Counted from the stretch's first letter, positions 1-8,477 are shown. The stretch: 45,318 nt of DNA from an uncultured Truepera sp. (GCA_902806425.1 CADCWP010000366.1:1-45318); one strand, 5' to 3'. Program-made: numbers and translations. Notes: generated from the sequence alone by a model not told the origin.

Positions 1-1
1 C

Positions 2-1591
2 GTCGTCCCGGGGCGGCGCGAGCGGCGCCTGGTCACCACCGTATTTATCGATCTGGCGGGGTGCAGCACGCTGACCCGCGACTTCGACCCGGAAAAGTTG
101 CGCGACCTAGCCGACGACATCCTGACCGTCGTCGCGGGCATCGTCGAGGAGTACGACGGCTACATCGACGCCTTTCAAGGAGACGGCCTCATCGCACTTT
201 TTGGCGCGCCAAACGCGCACCCGAACGCTCCGGAGCGGGCCGTGCTCGCCGCCGCCGAAGGGCTGCGGGCCGTTGAGACCATCGGGCAGAGCAAGGGCTA
301 CCCGCTCAAGGGCAGGGCGGGCGTCAACACGGGTTTGGTGATCGCCGGAAACCTGGGCGCGGGCAAGATCAAGGACTACACGGTAATGGGTAGCGCCGTC
401 AATTTAGCAGCCCGGCTCGAGGCCGCCGCGACCCCCGGAGAGGTCTGGGTCGGGCCGGAAACGTACCGCGCTACGCGGCACAGCCTCCGTTACCTGCCGA
501 GCCCGGTGCTAACGCTGGCCGGATTTCCGGACGTTACCCAGGCGCAGCGGTTTGTACAGGAGGCGCGCCAACGCGACCCGTACGCGCACCTGAACTTCGT
601 CGGGCGCGAGGCGGAGCTGTCGGAACTCTGGCGGGCGCTGGAACACGCCCGCACCCGGGAGACGCCGACGGAACTCTGGATCGTCGGGGAGGCAGGAAGC
701 GGCAAAACCCGCCTGATACGCGAATTCTGCGAGGCGGCCGAGGCGCAGGGGGCGGCCCGGCCCCTGTGGCTCGAGCCCGGCTACAAATCCGGACCGGGCG
801 TGGGGCGGCTTCAGGTGCTGCCGGGTGATGAGCCTGAAGAACTTTTAAGTGAGCTGAAGGGGGCCGCGCAGCCGCTTTTACTGGTCGCTGAACAGGGGCC
901 GCAGAGCGGGGCGCTCGAGCCCCTCATCAGGGTGCTCAAGGGGGCCCCCGTACCCCTGCTGCTGCTGCGCCTAAGCCGCAAGCCCGCACCCGCCCAAAAC
1001 CAGACACGGACGTTGACCCTGCCGCCACTCTCTACGGAAGCCTGCCTGAGCATCTTAGGAGAACTTGTCGACCCGGCGCTGCGGCTCGTGACAACCTCGC
1101 TCGTCGGTGAGACGGGCGGCAACCCGGCCTACACCATCGAACTCGGCCGTACCCTGAGTAACGCCCGCACCGGCGCGTTTTCAGGCTCTCTAACGTCGCT
1201 TTTGCAAGCGCGCCTCGATATGCTGCCACCCGCGCAGCGTTACTTGCTGGCACAGCTCGCGCTCGTCGGCGAACGGTCGTGGCTGGGGCTGGCCGTCCAC
1301 TTAGCTCAGAACAGCGAGGACGTAGGGGCACTTCTGAACGAGGACTTTTTGCTCCGCGAGGACCCCTCGAGCCTCGCGGGTGACACCGAGCTGCGTTTTC
1401 GCAGCGAACTCCTGCGCCGCGCCGCGCTGCTGATGGTGCCCCTAAGCGAACGTCCAAGCCTGCATAAGAGTATTGCGCGCTGGCTCGAGCCCCGCGTGTC
1501 CGAAAACCTAACTGAACTGCTCAGCTACCACCGCCGCGAAGGGGGTGGCGCGGACCTTAAGAACGCTACAGCGGCGCTGGGTGAATCTTAA
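2..1591 (+). CDS. Class III adenylate/guanylate cyclase with C-terminal P-loop ATPase, 5' truncated
   Basis: The reading frame is open from base 2, so the gene begins before the window. The cyclase homology domain covers about the first 170 codons: FIDLAG carries the first metal aspartate, GDGLIALFG the second, KDYTVMG the purine-recognition region, and NLAARLE the transition-state Asn and Arg. All expected catalytic positions of a class III cyclase look present, so it should make cAMP or cGMP. After a linker, GEAGSGKT (about bases 690-715) is a Walker A motif opening an AAA/STAND-like module. Family members usually carry a long TPR region after the ATPase. This one ends about 290 residues after Walker A with no evident TPR array, so it is a short form. 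Its 3' end overlaps the convergent minus-strand gene by 26 bases. The choice of cAMP over cGMP cannot be settled by eye. Confidence 0.85.
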   Translation, partial: VVPGRRERRLVTTVFIDLAGCSTLTRDFDPEKLRDLADDILTVVAGIVEEYDGYIDAFQGDGLIALFGAPNAHPNAPERAVLAAAEGLRAVETIGQSKGYPLKGRAGVNTGLVIAGNLGAGKIKDYTVMGSAVNLAARLEAAATPGEVWVGPETYRATRHSLRYLPSPVLTLAGFPDVTQAQRFVQEARQRDPYAHLNFVGREAELSELWRALEHARTRETPTELWIVGEAGSGKTRLIREFCEAAEAQGAARPLWLEPGYKSGPGVGRLQVLPGDEPEELLSELKGAAQPLLLVAEQGPQSGALEPLIRVLKGAPVPLLLLRLSRKPAPAQNQTRTLTLPPLSTEACLSILGELVDPALRLVTTSLVGETGGNPAYTIELGRTLSNARTGAFSGSLTSLLQARLDMLPPAQRYLLAQLALVGERSWLGLAVHLAQNSEDVGALLNEDFLLREDPSSLAGDTELRFRSELLRRAALLMVPLSERPSLHKSIARWLEPRVSENLTELLSYHRREGGGADLKNATAALGES

Positions 1592-2297
1592 GTAGTGACC
1601 GCACCTCCGCGGAAGGGAGCGCCCAGCCGTGCTGCTCGCCGAGCGCCGCCGAGCGCAACCAGAGCGCACTCTGCGTCCACAAAAGGTCGTCGAAGGGCAT
1701 TTTAGCCCTTGGATAGCTAAACGCCTCGGCTTCGGGCGCGCTGGGCCGCGCGCCCGCCTGTTGAAGGCGCGCCCATGCGTTTAGGTAGTCCATACGCGAC
1801 ACGTCAAGCTCGTGGAGCAGCCTTTGATAAAGGTAGGCCGCCGTCACCTCGCGCACCCACGCCTTGACTGCCGGTCCCCGCTGCTGGCTTAGCAGAAGCG
1901 CGTGCGCCCACTCGAGCCCCACTTGCGCGTCACACCACGCCCCCACCCCGCCGGGTGCCCTCACGCCCGCCTGCGCCGCCCGCAGCCGCACAGCGTCCCA
2001 CTTGTTTAGGAGGCGCGGCGGATAGGTCGCCGGAACCAGCAGCGTCACCTCTTCGGCGCTGCGACGCGCTAGCGCCCAGCCGTAAGGTGCGGAAAGGAGG
2101 CGTCGCCAGTCGGAGAGGGTCAGCACCAGGAGTTCTACGCGGCTCGGCGGCTCGGGAGACACCCCTGCGGCAGCCAACGTTTTGAGAAAACCCTGCATTT
2201 GCAGCGCCCGCGTGCGTTTGCCAAGGGAGAAGCGCACGCTGAGGTCTGCGTCGGGAACGGCGTGCAGATAGGTCTTGCGGGCGAACGGGTCGGGCAC
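1566..2297 (-). CDS. Conserved-looking protein of unknown function
   Basis: A 243-residue soluble protein with no signal peptide or membrane segment. I do not recognise the family. The stretch VGLEWAHALLL, followed about 20 residues later by an alanine/tyrosine-rich helix ending in LLHEL, recalls the active-site helices of zincin peptidases, but the first metal histidine of HExxH is missing (LEWAH), so this would be at best a degenerate, non-catalytic relative. The GTG start at 2297 is favoured because a TAGAGT -10 box ends five bases before it, which implies a leaderless mRNA. It is divergent from the dehydratase gene and overlaps the cyclase gene tail to tail. Confidence 0.7.
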   Translation of the reverse strand: MPDPFARKTYLHAVPDADLSVRFSLGKRTRALQMQGFLKTLAAAGVSPEPPSRVELLVLTLSDWRRLLSAPYGWALARRSAEEVTLLVPATYPPRLLNKWDAVRLRAAQAGVRAPGGVGAWCDAQVGLEWAHALLLSQQRGPAVKAWVREVTAAYLYQRLLHELDVSRMDYLNAWARLQQAGARPSAPEAEAFSYPRAKMPFDDLLWTQSALWLRSAALGEQHGWALPSAEVRSLLKIHPAPL

Positions 2298-2302
2298 GCC
2301 TC

Positions 2303-2308
2303 ACTCTA
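2303..2308 (-). promoter_or_regulatory. -10 box TAGAGT, leaderless promoter of the unknown gene
   Basis: On the minus strand TAGAGT is followed by five bases and the GTG at 2297. No convincing -35 box. It lies back to back with the + strand -10 at 2347-2352. Confidence 0.5.
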
Positions 2309-2346
2309 CCGCCGCGCCGCGCACACGGCTCCCGCCCGCGTTGGCT

Positions 2347-2352
2347 TAAAGT
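2347..2352 (+). promoter_or_regulatory. -10 box TAAAGT before the dehydratase gene
   Basis: TAAAGT is followed nine bases later by GTG 2362. The spacing is slightly long for a leaderless start but rules out the GTG at 2353, which would lie upstream of the transcription start. Confidence 0.4.
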
Positions 2353-2361
2353 GTGGATATC

Positions 2362-3360
2362 GTGCATACCGCACCCTTTATCCCGCTCGAGCACATCCGG
2401 GCCGCCCAAACCCGGCTGAGGCGCTTTCTGGACCCGTCGCCCCTCGTGCCTGCTGACGCCTACAGCGCGCGTCTGGGGTGTGAACTGAGCCTCAAGCTCG
2501 AGCTGCTACTGCCCACCCACGCCTTCAAGGTGCGCGGCGCGATGAACGCCCTCCTGAGCATGGAGGGGGCGGCGCGTGAGGCGGGCGTCGTGACCGCCTC
2601 CGGGGGAAACCACGGGCTCGGGCTCGCCTACGCCGCCCGGCAGCTCGGAGTACGCGCGTGCGTCACCCTACCGACCACGACGCCCGCGATTCGCGCCAAC
2701 ACCATCCGCAGCTTAGGTGGAGAGGTGATCGTTCACGGTGACGACTGGAACGCCGCCAACGACCTTGCGCTCTCCCTGGTTGCCGCGCACGGCTACACCT
2801 ACCTGAGCCCCTTCGACGACCCGCAGGTGATGGCCGGGCAGGGAACGATAGCCTTAGAGATTTTGGAGCAGGCCCCCGACACCGAGGTCATCGTCTGTTC
2901 AGTCGGCGGCGGCGGCCTGATCTCAGGAATCGTCTCGGCGACCAAACAGCTCCGCCCGTCTGTACGCGTCGTCGGCGTCGAGACCTTGGGCGCGGACTGC
3001 GTCTCGCAGTCGCTGGCGCGAGGCGAACTGGTAACGCTGCCGAGATTTGCCTCCATCGCCGAAAGCCTCGGTACGCGGCGCAGCAGCGACCACCCCTTCG
3101 CCATCATCCGGGCCGGGGCCGAGCGGGTCGTGACGGTCTCCGACGCCCACGCGGTCGCGGAACTTCTCTACACCCTCGACCGTGAAAAGCTGCTCGTCGA
3201 ACCCGCCGCGAGCTGCACTTTGGCGGCGCTTACAGCAGGCTTGGTTCCAGAGATCGCCGGACGCCGCGTTGTAGCGGTGATGTGCGGCGGAAACACGACG
3301 CTCTCGCAGGTTGAGGGCTGGCGCGGGCACTTCGCCCAGCCGGGTGCGGTGGCGAGCTAG
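2362..3360 (+). CDS. Threonine/serine dehydratase-like PLP enzyme (fold type II)
   Basis: A 332-residue enzyme of the threonine dehydratase, serine racemase and ectoine-degradation EutB group. It should deaminate a hydroxy-amino acid to a 2-oxo acid and ammonia, or a related substrate. Visible landmarks are HAFKVRGAMNALL with the Schiff-base lysine, SGGNHGLGLAYAA binding the carboxylate, VGGGGLISGI as the phosphate-binding glycine loop, and CGGNTTL near the end. There is no C-terminal ACT-type regulatory domain, so it is the catabolic, short type rather than biosynthetic IlvA. The start at 2362 follows the -10 box; GTG 2353 is the alternative. The exact substrate cannot be read from sequence. 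Confidence 0.85.
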   Translation: MHTAPFIPLEHIRAAQTRLRRFLDPSPLVPADAYSARLGCELSLKLELLLPTHAFKVRGAMNALLSMEGAAREAGVVTASGGNHGLGLAYAARQLGVRACVTLPTTTPAIRANTIRSLGGEVIVHGDDWNAANDLALSLVAAHGYTYLSPFDDPQVMAGQGTIALEILEQAPDTEVIVCSVGGGGLISGIVSATKQLRPSVRVVGVETLGADCVSQSLARGELVTLPRFASIAESLGTRRSSDHPFAIIRAGAERVVTVSDAHAVAELLYTLDREKLLVEPAASCTLAALTAGLVPEIAGRRVVAVMCGGNTTLSQVEGWRGHFAQPGAVAS

Positions 3361-3362
3361 AG

Positions 3363-3368
3363 TAAACT
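3363..3368 (+). promoter_or_regulatory. -10 box TAAACT upstream of the YhcB-like gene
   Basis: TAAACT begins three bases after the dehydratase stop. A start of transcription near 3375 would give a leader of about 45 bases that contains the GGAGG at 3411-3415. No clear -35. Confidence 0.3.
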
Positions 3369-3419
3369 CGAGCCCACGCCCGGCTGGTATCGGTACACGG
3401 GGTGCGTTGTGGAGGCGTG

Positions 3420-3830
3420 ATGGCACAAACCTTTCAACTTTTGGCGGCGTGCGCGCTGGGGGCGCTGCTGATGTACGGCTACCTCTTCCTGCGGGGCCGC
3501 GAGAACGCCGAGGTTAAACGGCTTCAGGCCAAGCTGACCGCCAAGACCGACGAGCTGGCCGCGTATAAGAGCGATGTGCGGGAGCACTTTTTGGGCACCG
3601 CCGAGGTGGTAGGCGAGCTGGCCGACCTGTACAAAAACGTGGTCGAGCAACTAGAGCGTGACGCGCACCGTCTGGTCGGCGAGGCGCACTTTCGCGCTTC
3701 TTTAGGGGAGCGGCGGGCACTGGGGCGCAGCACGCCTGAGGTCGCTGCTGTTAAGGAGGACGAGGTGCCGGACACCCCTGCCTCGGCGCCAGTAGCCGCC
3801 CCGACGCTGAGCCCGAGCCGTCAGGTTTAG
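3420..3830 (+). CDS. YhcB/ZapG-like (DUF1043) membrane-anchored coiled-coil protein
   Basis: A 136-residue protein: one N-terminal membrane helix (about residues 4-22), then a charged helix (about 26-90), then a Pro/Ala-rich tail. The order of the helix, with ELAAYKSDVREHF, TAEVVGELADLYKNV and LERDAHRL, matches the pattern of YhcB/ZapG, a cell-division and envelope-growth protein of gammaproteobacteria, although the assignment is from pattern alone. The ATG at 3420 is chosen because GGAGG at 3411-3415 lies four bases upstream; the frame is open for six more codons. It is convergent with guanine deaminase, with only 12 bases between the stops. Confidence 0.7.
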   Translation: MAQTFQLLAACALGALLMYGYLFLRGRENAEVKRLQAKLTAKTDELAAYKSDVREHFLGTAEVVGELADLYKNVVEQLERDAHRLVGEAHFRASLGERRALGRSTPEVAAVKEDEVPDTPASAPVAAPTLSPSRQV

Positions 3831-3842
3831 ACCGAAGCCATT

Positions 3843-5153
3843 TTAAGACAAACCCAGCCGGGTAAAGAGCGGCTCCCCGGCTACGAATACTTCACGGACG
3901 CTGTCCTCGCGGGCAAGCGTAAAAAGCGCTCCCAGACTCGCTTCGGCCGACGGGCTCTGCGCGAGCACCTCCGCGAGCGTACCCCCTTCCGGTGGCCTTA
4001 GCAGCACCAAGTCGGCCTGCCGCCCCGGTGTAAAGTCGCCGAGATCGTCCAAGCCCAGCGCGAGCGCCCCCGCCCGGGTCGCCAAGTAGAGCAGGTGCGC
4101 GGGGCCGAGCGGAAGGCCACCTCCCGGTCCGCTCCCTAACAGCATCTGCCCCTGATAGGCCATCAGCCCCTCCTTGAGGAGACTGAACCCCGTGCCACCG
4201 CCGACATCGCTGCCGAGCGCGACCCGGACGCCGTGGTCCAGGTGCCGCCGCAGCGGGAACAGCCCGCTGCCGATAAACATGTTGCTGCTCGGGCAGTGCG
4301 CGACGGCCGAACGCGCCGCCGCCAGACGGGTGAGTTCGTCGCCCGTGACGTGAACGTTGTGGGCGAAAAGCGAACGCTCGGTAACGAGCCCAAAGCGCTC
4401 ATACGTCTCCAGATAGTCGCGCGCCCACGGAAACAGCTCGGCTACGGCGCTGATCTCGGCGGGCGCTTCGTTGAGGTGTGTCTGAAAAAACGCGTCCGGG
4501 TAACTACGCAAAAGGGCTCCGGCAGCCTCCAACACCCCTTCGCTGCACGACACCGAAAAGCGCGGGGTGACGGCGTAGCGGACGCGCCCACGCTTGTGCC
4601 ACGCCCTGAGCAGCGTTTCACTCTCTCGGTAACACGTTTCGGGGTCGGCCTCGAGCGCCGGGTGCAGCAGCCGGTCGCCCAGCACCAGCCCGCTCGTAAT
4701 CCTGAGACCCGACGCCGCGGCCAACTCGAAAAATATCCCCTGCGCGGGCGGCTGGTGCGCGCCGAACACGAGCGCGGTCGTCGTGCCGTTCCGGGCGAGC
4801 GCCCGCAAAAACCTGGCGGCGACCTCCCGGGCGTACGCCGTGTCCGCCAAACGCGCCTCTTCGGGCAGGGTGCGCTCACGAAGCCAGTCGAGGAGCGTCA
4901 GACCCATCGCGCCGACGACGCTCATCTGCGGGTAATGCACGTGCGTGTCGACAAACCCCGGCAGCAGATAGTCCTCGCCGTCGCCCAGCACCGGCGCGTC
5001 CGGATACTGCCGCTGCACCTCGGTCAGACTTCCGAGCGCGCCGACACGGTCGTCCGTGAGGGCGAGCGCACCCTCTACGGTCTCGAGCGCTCCCGCCTCT
5101 CTAAACGGGTCTCTGGGGGTATGAAAGATGCGGGCACGAAGGACGATGGTCAC
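3843..5153 (-). CDS. guaD: Guanine deaminase
   Basis: A 436-residue amidohydrolase that should convert guanine to xanthine and ammonia in purine salvage. GFVDTHVHYPQ holds the HxH metal pair and the start of the substrate pocket. FQTHLNE, the histidine in FAHNVHVTG, AHCPSSNMFIGSG and LGSDVGGGTGFS are the remaining signature segments of the guanine deaminase branch; the aspartate in the last one is catalytic. Length is typical. The GTG at 5153 sits six bases after a TATTCT -10 box, so the mRNA should be leaderless. The gene diverges from the amidase gene. Confidence 0.92.
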   Translation of the reverse strand: MTIVLRARIFHTPRDPFREAGALETVEGALALTDDRVGALGSLTEVQRQYPDAPVLGDGEDYLLPGFVDTHVHYPQMSVVGAMGLTLLDWLRERTLPEEARLADTAYAREVAARFLRALARNGTTTALVFGAHQPPAQGIFFELAAASGLRITSGLVLGDRLLHPALEADPETCYRESETLLRAWHKRGRVRYAVTPRFSVSCSEGVLEAAGALLRSYPDAFFQTHLNEAPAEISAVAELFPWARDYLETYERFGLVTERSLFAHNVHVTGDELTRLAAARSAVAHCPSSNMFIGSGLFPLRRHLDHGVRVALGSDVGGGTGFSLLKEGLMAYQGQMLLGSGPGGGLPLGPAHLLYLATRAGALALGLDDLGDFTPGRQADLVLLRPPEGGTLAEVLAQSPSAEASLGALFTLAREDSVREVFVAGEPLFTRLGLS

Positions 5154-5159
5154 GCCCCT

Positions 5160-5165
5160 AGAATA
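5160..5165 (-). promoter_or_regulatory. -10 box TATTCT, leaderless promoter of guaD
   Basis: Minus-strand TATTCT, six bases, then GTG 5153. It is separated by only 33 bases from the divergent -10 at 5199-5204. Confidence 0.6.
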
Positions 5166-5198
5166 CCCGCTCTCAGCACAACCCGAAAAAGGGCGTGC

Positions 5199-5204
5199 TA
5201 AACT
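5199..5204 (+). promoter_or_regulatory. -10 box TAAACT, leaderless promoter of the amidase gene
   Basis: TAAACT, eight bases, then GTG 5213. This placement argues against the in-frame GTG at 5195, which lies upstream of the box. Confidence 0.55.
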
Positions 5205-5212
5205 CCAATGTC

Positions 5213-6868
5213 GTGACGTACCTTACTCGCCCGCGCTCTTTGATGATTTTACTCGTGGTAGTGCTTAGCGGCACCGCTTGGGCGCAGCGCTGCCCTGGCT
5301 TCGTGTCGGTCGACGGCGCGCTTCTAGAGGACGGGGCGGCGTGTTACTTCGGCGACGCCGAGGGCGCGCAGCACGCGTACATCCGGACCGACCTGTTGAC
5401 CGCGGCGCTCGGCCTCGAGTCCGACTACCTGCCCGAGACCAGCACCCTGCGCTTCCAAAAGGGCGCGGTGCGGGTCGACCTCACCGCCACCGACGACGTG
5501 ACGGCGGCGCTTGCCGAGCGCGCCGAGGCCCTGGTCGTGGACGGGCAGGCGCGACCGGGCCGCAGCGCGATCCTGGCGGGCAGCAGCTACCTCCCGCTCG
5601 CTGAGACCGTCCGGGCGTTTGGGGGCAACGTGGAGTGGAACGATGCGGCGCGTCTTGTGGTCGTGGATTTCAGCGAAGTATCGACCCAAACCGAGCCGCC
5701 CGAACCTGCCGTGACCCAGACGCCCCCCGAACCGGAGCCAGGGGCACAACCCCAGGTCAGCCGAACCGAGCTCGGGGCACCCCGCTACGGCGTCCACGAA
5801 ACCTATACGCGGGTCGCAGTGGACGTTCCGGCGGGGGTTCCCTACCGCTTTGCCGTCGACCGGGGCAACTTCATCGTGCTCTTCGGGGCGGCGCGGGCCG
5901 ACCCCTACGAGGTCACGCCCGAGGGAGCGCAGCTCTCGAGCCTCGGCTACACCGAGGTCGCGGGCGGCGCGGCGCTGGCGCTCATCGCCAGCACGCGCTA
6001 CCCGCTCGCGGCCAGCGGGCAGGGTTTTAGCGTGGGCCGCTTGAGGGGCGAGAACGGCGGAGTAACCCTCTATATCGACTTTGCACCCGGCGAAAAAGGT
6101 AAACCCGTCGAACGGCTGACCGAACTGCCCACAACCGACCTCGCCGCCGTGCAGCGCCCCGGCGACGTCCGCAAAACGGTCGTGATCGACCCCGGCCACG
6201 GGGGTCATGATCCGGGCGCGGTCAGCGACTTTGTAACCGAAGAAGACCTTGTGCTGAGCGTCGGACTGATGCTTAAAGAAAAGCTCCTCGCGCGCGGTAT
6301 AGGCGTCGAGATGACCCGTGACGACGACACCTTCGTCGAGCTAGAAGACCGCGCGAAGTTCGCGGTGCCGTCCGAACACAACCTGTTCGTATCGCTTCAC
6401 GCCAACTCGACCGAGACGGCAGGCGCAGAGGGCATCGAGACCTGGATTTTCGGGGAGCCGCAGGACGACTCGCTCATCGACGTAGCCGTCCTTGAAAACG
6501 GTGGTGGCGACATAGGGCTCGAGCGCACCGTGCAGGCGCTGGAGGACGCGGCGAGCATCGACGGCGACCTTTTGCGTGAGGAAAACCTCGGTTACAGCAC
6601 CGTTTTGGCAAAAACCGTCCAGCACGACCTGATCGGGCTGACCGGCAGCGAGGACAGGGGCGTCAAGAAAAACTCGTTTATCGTGATCGGTGACGCCCGG
6701 GTACCGGCTGTGCTCGTCGAACTCGGCTTCGTCAATCACCCCGAGGAGGGTCCCCGGCTCTCCGACATGCACTATCAGGAGAGGTTGGCCGAGGCCCTAG
6801 CGGACGGCGTCGAGGCGTTTTTAACCCAAGGCGGCTCCTTGGCGGCGCTTGGCGCACCGAACAACTGA
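5213..6868 (+). CDS. Secreted N-acetylmuramoyl-L-alanine amidase (Amidase_3)
   Basis: A 551-residue exported cell-wall hydrolase that should cut the bond between N-acetylmuramate and L-alanine. A signal peptide ends near TAWA (about residue 24). A copper-amine-oxidase-N-like beta domain follows (about 28-150), then a Pro/Glu linker, an AMIN-like beta domain (about 185-300) for wall targeting, and the Amidase_3 catalytic domain (about 320-545). Zinc ligands and the catalytic glutamate are visible in DPGHGGHDPG, in the glutamates of VTEEDLVL, in SLHANST and in VELGFVNH. The domain set resembles amidases for daughter-cell separation. About 70 residues lie between SLHANS and the final motif, as in the longer members. 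It stands alone, followed by the NUDIX gene with its own promoter. Confidence 0.9.
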   Translation: MTYLTRPRSLMILLVVVLSGTAWAQRCPGFVSVDGALLEDGAACYFGDAEGAQHAYIRTDLLTAALGLESDYLPETSTLRFQKGAVRVDLTATDDVTAALAERAEALVVDGQARPGRSAILAGSSYLPLAETVRAFGGNVEWNDAARLVVVDFSEVSTQTEPPEPAVTQTPPEPEPGAQPQVSRTELGAPRYGVHETYTRVAVDVPAGVPYRFAVDRGNFIVLFGAARADPYEVTPEGAQLSSLGYTEVAGGAALALIASTRYPLAASGQGFSVGRLRGENGGVTLYIDFAPGEKGKPVERLTELPTTDLAAVQRPGDVRKTVVIDPGHGGHDPGAVSDFVTEEDLVLSVGLMLKEKLLARGIGVEMTRDDDTFVELEDRAKFAVPSEHNLFVSLHANSTETAGAEGIETWIFGEPQDDSLIDVAVLENGGGDIGLERTVQALEDAASIDGDLLREENLGYSTVLAKTVQHDLIGLTGSEDRGVKKNSFIVIGDARVPAVLVELGFVNHPEEGPRLSDMHYQERLAEALADGVEAFLTQGGSLAALGAPNN

Positions 6869-6920
6869 CCTGCGGACAAGTTGGCCGACCCGGACCCCGT
6901 GACGCGCGGCGCAAGTTTGG

Positions 6921-6926
6921 TAGCAT
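6921..6926 (+). promoter_or_regulatory. -10 box TAGCAT, leaderless promoter of the NUDIX gene
   Basis: TAGCAT, seven bases, then ATG 6934. The upstream in-frame ATG at 6925 overlaps the box itself and is therefore unlikely to be used. A weak -35 candidate GTGACG lies at 6899-6904. Confidence 0.6.
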
Positions 6927-6933
6927 GGCCTTT

Positions 6934-7416
6934 ATGAGGGGCACCGACCACACTTCCGAGCCCGTGCCCGCTGAACCCGGCGTCGTCGGCGGGGCGGGCG
7001 GGGTCGTTTTTCGTCCGGACGGAAACGTTCTGCTGCTGCGGCATAGAGAAGGTACCTGGGTTTTCCCCAAAGGTCACCTCGACGCGGGTGAGCGCGCGCT
7101 CGAGGCCGCCGTGCGCGAGGTTGAAGAGGAAGCCGGGGTGCGTGCAACCTGCCCCGACGGGGGTGTCACCGAAAGCACCCGTTACAGAAACGCTCGCGGC
7201 GAAACGCGCCTCATCACCTGGTTTTTGCTCCTCACCGACGCCCAAACGCCCGTGCTGCGCGAAGCTCTCTTTCCTGAAGGGGGCTTTTTTCCTCCCCCCG
7301 AGGCCAGGGAGCGTCTCGGCTTCGCTGAAGACCAGAGGCTCTTAGACGTGATGCTGGCGAGGCGGACTGCGATGATGACAGCCTCCATAACAGCCGCGCG
7401 CGAGGCCGACGCGTGA
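6934..7416 (+). CDS. NUDIX hydrolase
   Basis: A 160-residue protein with a complete NUDIX box: the pattern G-x5-E-x7-REVEEEAGV begins at GHLDAGE (about residue 47). It should hydrolyse a nucleoside diphosphate linked to another group. FPKGHLDAGE is the form common in diadenosine polyphosphate hydrolases of Thermus and Deinococcus, but the substrate cannot be proven by eye. Deinococcus species carry many NUDIX genes. The start at 6934 is set by the -10 box. The stop overlaps the next gene's GTG in a GTGA, so the two are translated as a pair. Confidence 0.88.
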   Translation: MRGTDHTSEPVPAEPGVVGGAGGVVFRPDGNVLLLRHREGTWVFPKGHLDAGERALEAAVREVEEEAGVRATCPDGGVTESTRYRNARGETRLITWFLLLTDAQTPVLREALFPEGGFFPPPEARERLGFAEDQRLLDVMLARRTAMMTASITAAREADA

Positions 7417-8477
7417 AGGCCGCAAGCGGGTCGCTCGGTGCGCTCAGCGCCCGCACCTTTCTAGAGATGTTGACCCTAGATGAGGCGTCGGGCACCCTCT
7501 TCTTCGGCCTCGGCGCGGCGAGCACGCTGATACGTTTGCAGGGCGGCAAGCTCGCCTCTCACACCGATCTAGGCGCGGACTTCGACCTAGACGCCTGTGG
7601 CGCGCAGTTCAGCTTCTGGCCCCACCCCGAGAGCCAGCTGCTGCCGACGCTGCCTAGCCGCTATCCTGACCGGCAGAACCTGTGGCCGCTGCCCGCGCTT
7701 TCGGAAACGCCGCTTTTAAGCACCTCGGAAACGTCCCTGCGCGCACTTATTGCCCGGTTGACGGCAGAGACCTTTAACGGGGCGCTGGTGCTGGAAAACG
7801 CCACCGTCCAGGGGCTGCTGCTCTTTCAGCGAGGACAGCTGGGCGGCGCGGCGGCCGAGGGGGACGGGCAGCTGCGCCTCGGCAGCGCGGCGCTTCGGCC
7901 CCTTTTGCACGCACCCGAAGCGGCGGCCCTGACGCTACACGCGCTGCCCGAGATCGTCAGCGCTTCTATGCTCGGCTGGCTTTTGGGGCTTCAGGTCAGC
8001 GATGTAGGGGGTCTTCCCAAAGACTTTACCGGGCTCGAGCTGAGCGCTACCGGTGCCCGCTACCACCGCGCGGGAAATCCCTATCTGCACCTTCCACACC
8101 CGGGCGAGCACGCGCCGGTTTCCCCCACACCGAGTTTTTTTGTACCGGGTCTCTACGCACTCTGTCAGAGCGTCCCCAGCCTTACACTGCCGACCGAGCC
8201 ACCCGGCTGGGAGCGGCTGCGCTACGGGCTCACGCTGCGCGGGCGCGACGCGCTCAACCCGATGACCGAGCTGTCGATGCGCTTTCAGGGTGAGTTCGGG
8301 CGAGCCGGGCGTCGCGCGCTCGAGGGCTTTCGCGGCGACCTCAACTTAGAAGAGGCGGCGGACGCGCTTAAACTCGACCTCAGCGAGCTTAAAACCACAG
8401 TCGAGCGGCTTGAAGCGCAGGGGTTTATCCGCCCCGTGAGCAACCCGTCACCGACGCCGGGCGGGTATACTCGTTAG
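7413..8477 (+). CDS. DUF4388/PATAN-like protein
   Basis: A 354-residue cytoplasmic protein without membrane segments. The first 75 residues (SLGALSARTFLEMLTL, SGTLFFG) follow the pattern of the PATAN/DUF4388 domain found in bacterial signalling proteins. A second, weaker repeat appears at about residues 105-150 (LIARLTAETFNGALVL, GLLLFQRGQLGG). The last 70 residues form a helical region resembling a small winged helix (EEAADALKLDLSELKTTVERLEAQGF). It may be a regulator without an attached enzyme. It is joined to the NUDIX gene by a GTGA overlap, and its 3' end contains the promoter of the polysaccharide locus. Confidence 0.65.
   Translation: MKAASGSLGALSARTFLEMLTLDEASGTLFFGLGAASTLIRLQGGKLASHTDLGADFDLDACGAQFSFWPHPESQLLPTLPSRYPDRQNLWPLPALSETPLLSTSETSLRALIARLTAETFNGALVLENATVQGLLLFQRGQLGGAAAEGDGQLRLGSAALRPLLHAPEAAALTLHALPEIVSASMLGWLLGLQVSDVGGLPKDFTGLELSATGARYHRAGNPYLHLPHPGEHAPVSPTPSFFVPGLYALCQSVPSLTLPTEPPGWERLRYGLTLRGRDALNPMTELSMRFQGEFGRAGRRALEGFRGDLNLEEAADALKLDLSELKTTVERLEAQGFIRPVSNPSPTPGGYTR
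8466..8471 (+). promoter_or_regulatory. -10 box TATACT, candidate promoter of the polysaccharide locus
   Basis: TATACT lies within the last codons of the PATAN gene. A start near 8478 would give a leader of about 30 bases holding the AGAGG at 8498-8502 before the small ORF. No good -35 is seen, so activity may need an activator. Confidence 0.45.

Noticed and set aside
4233-5201. A 322-codon + strand ORF antisense to guaD
   Set aside because: Arg/Gly/Pro-rich shadow frame typical of high-GC DNA; guaD motifs on the other strand are unambiguous.
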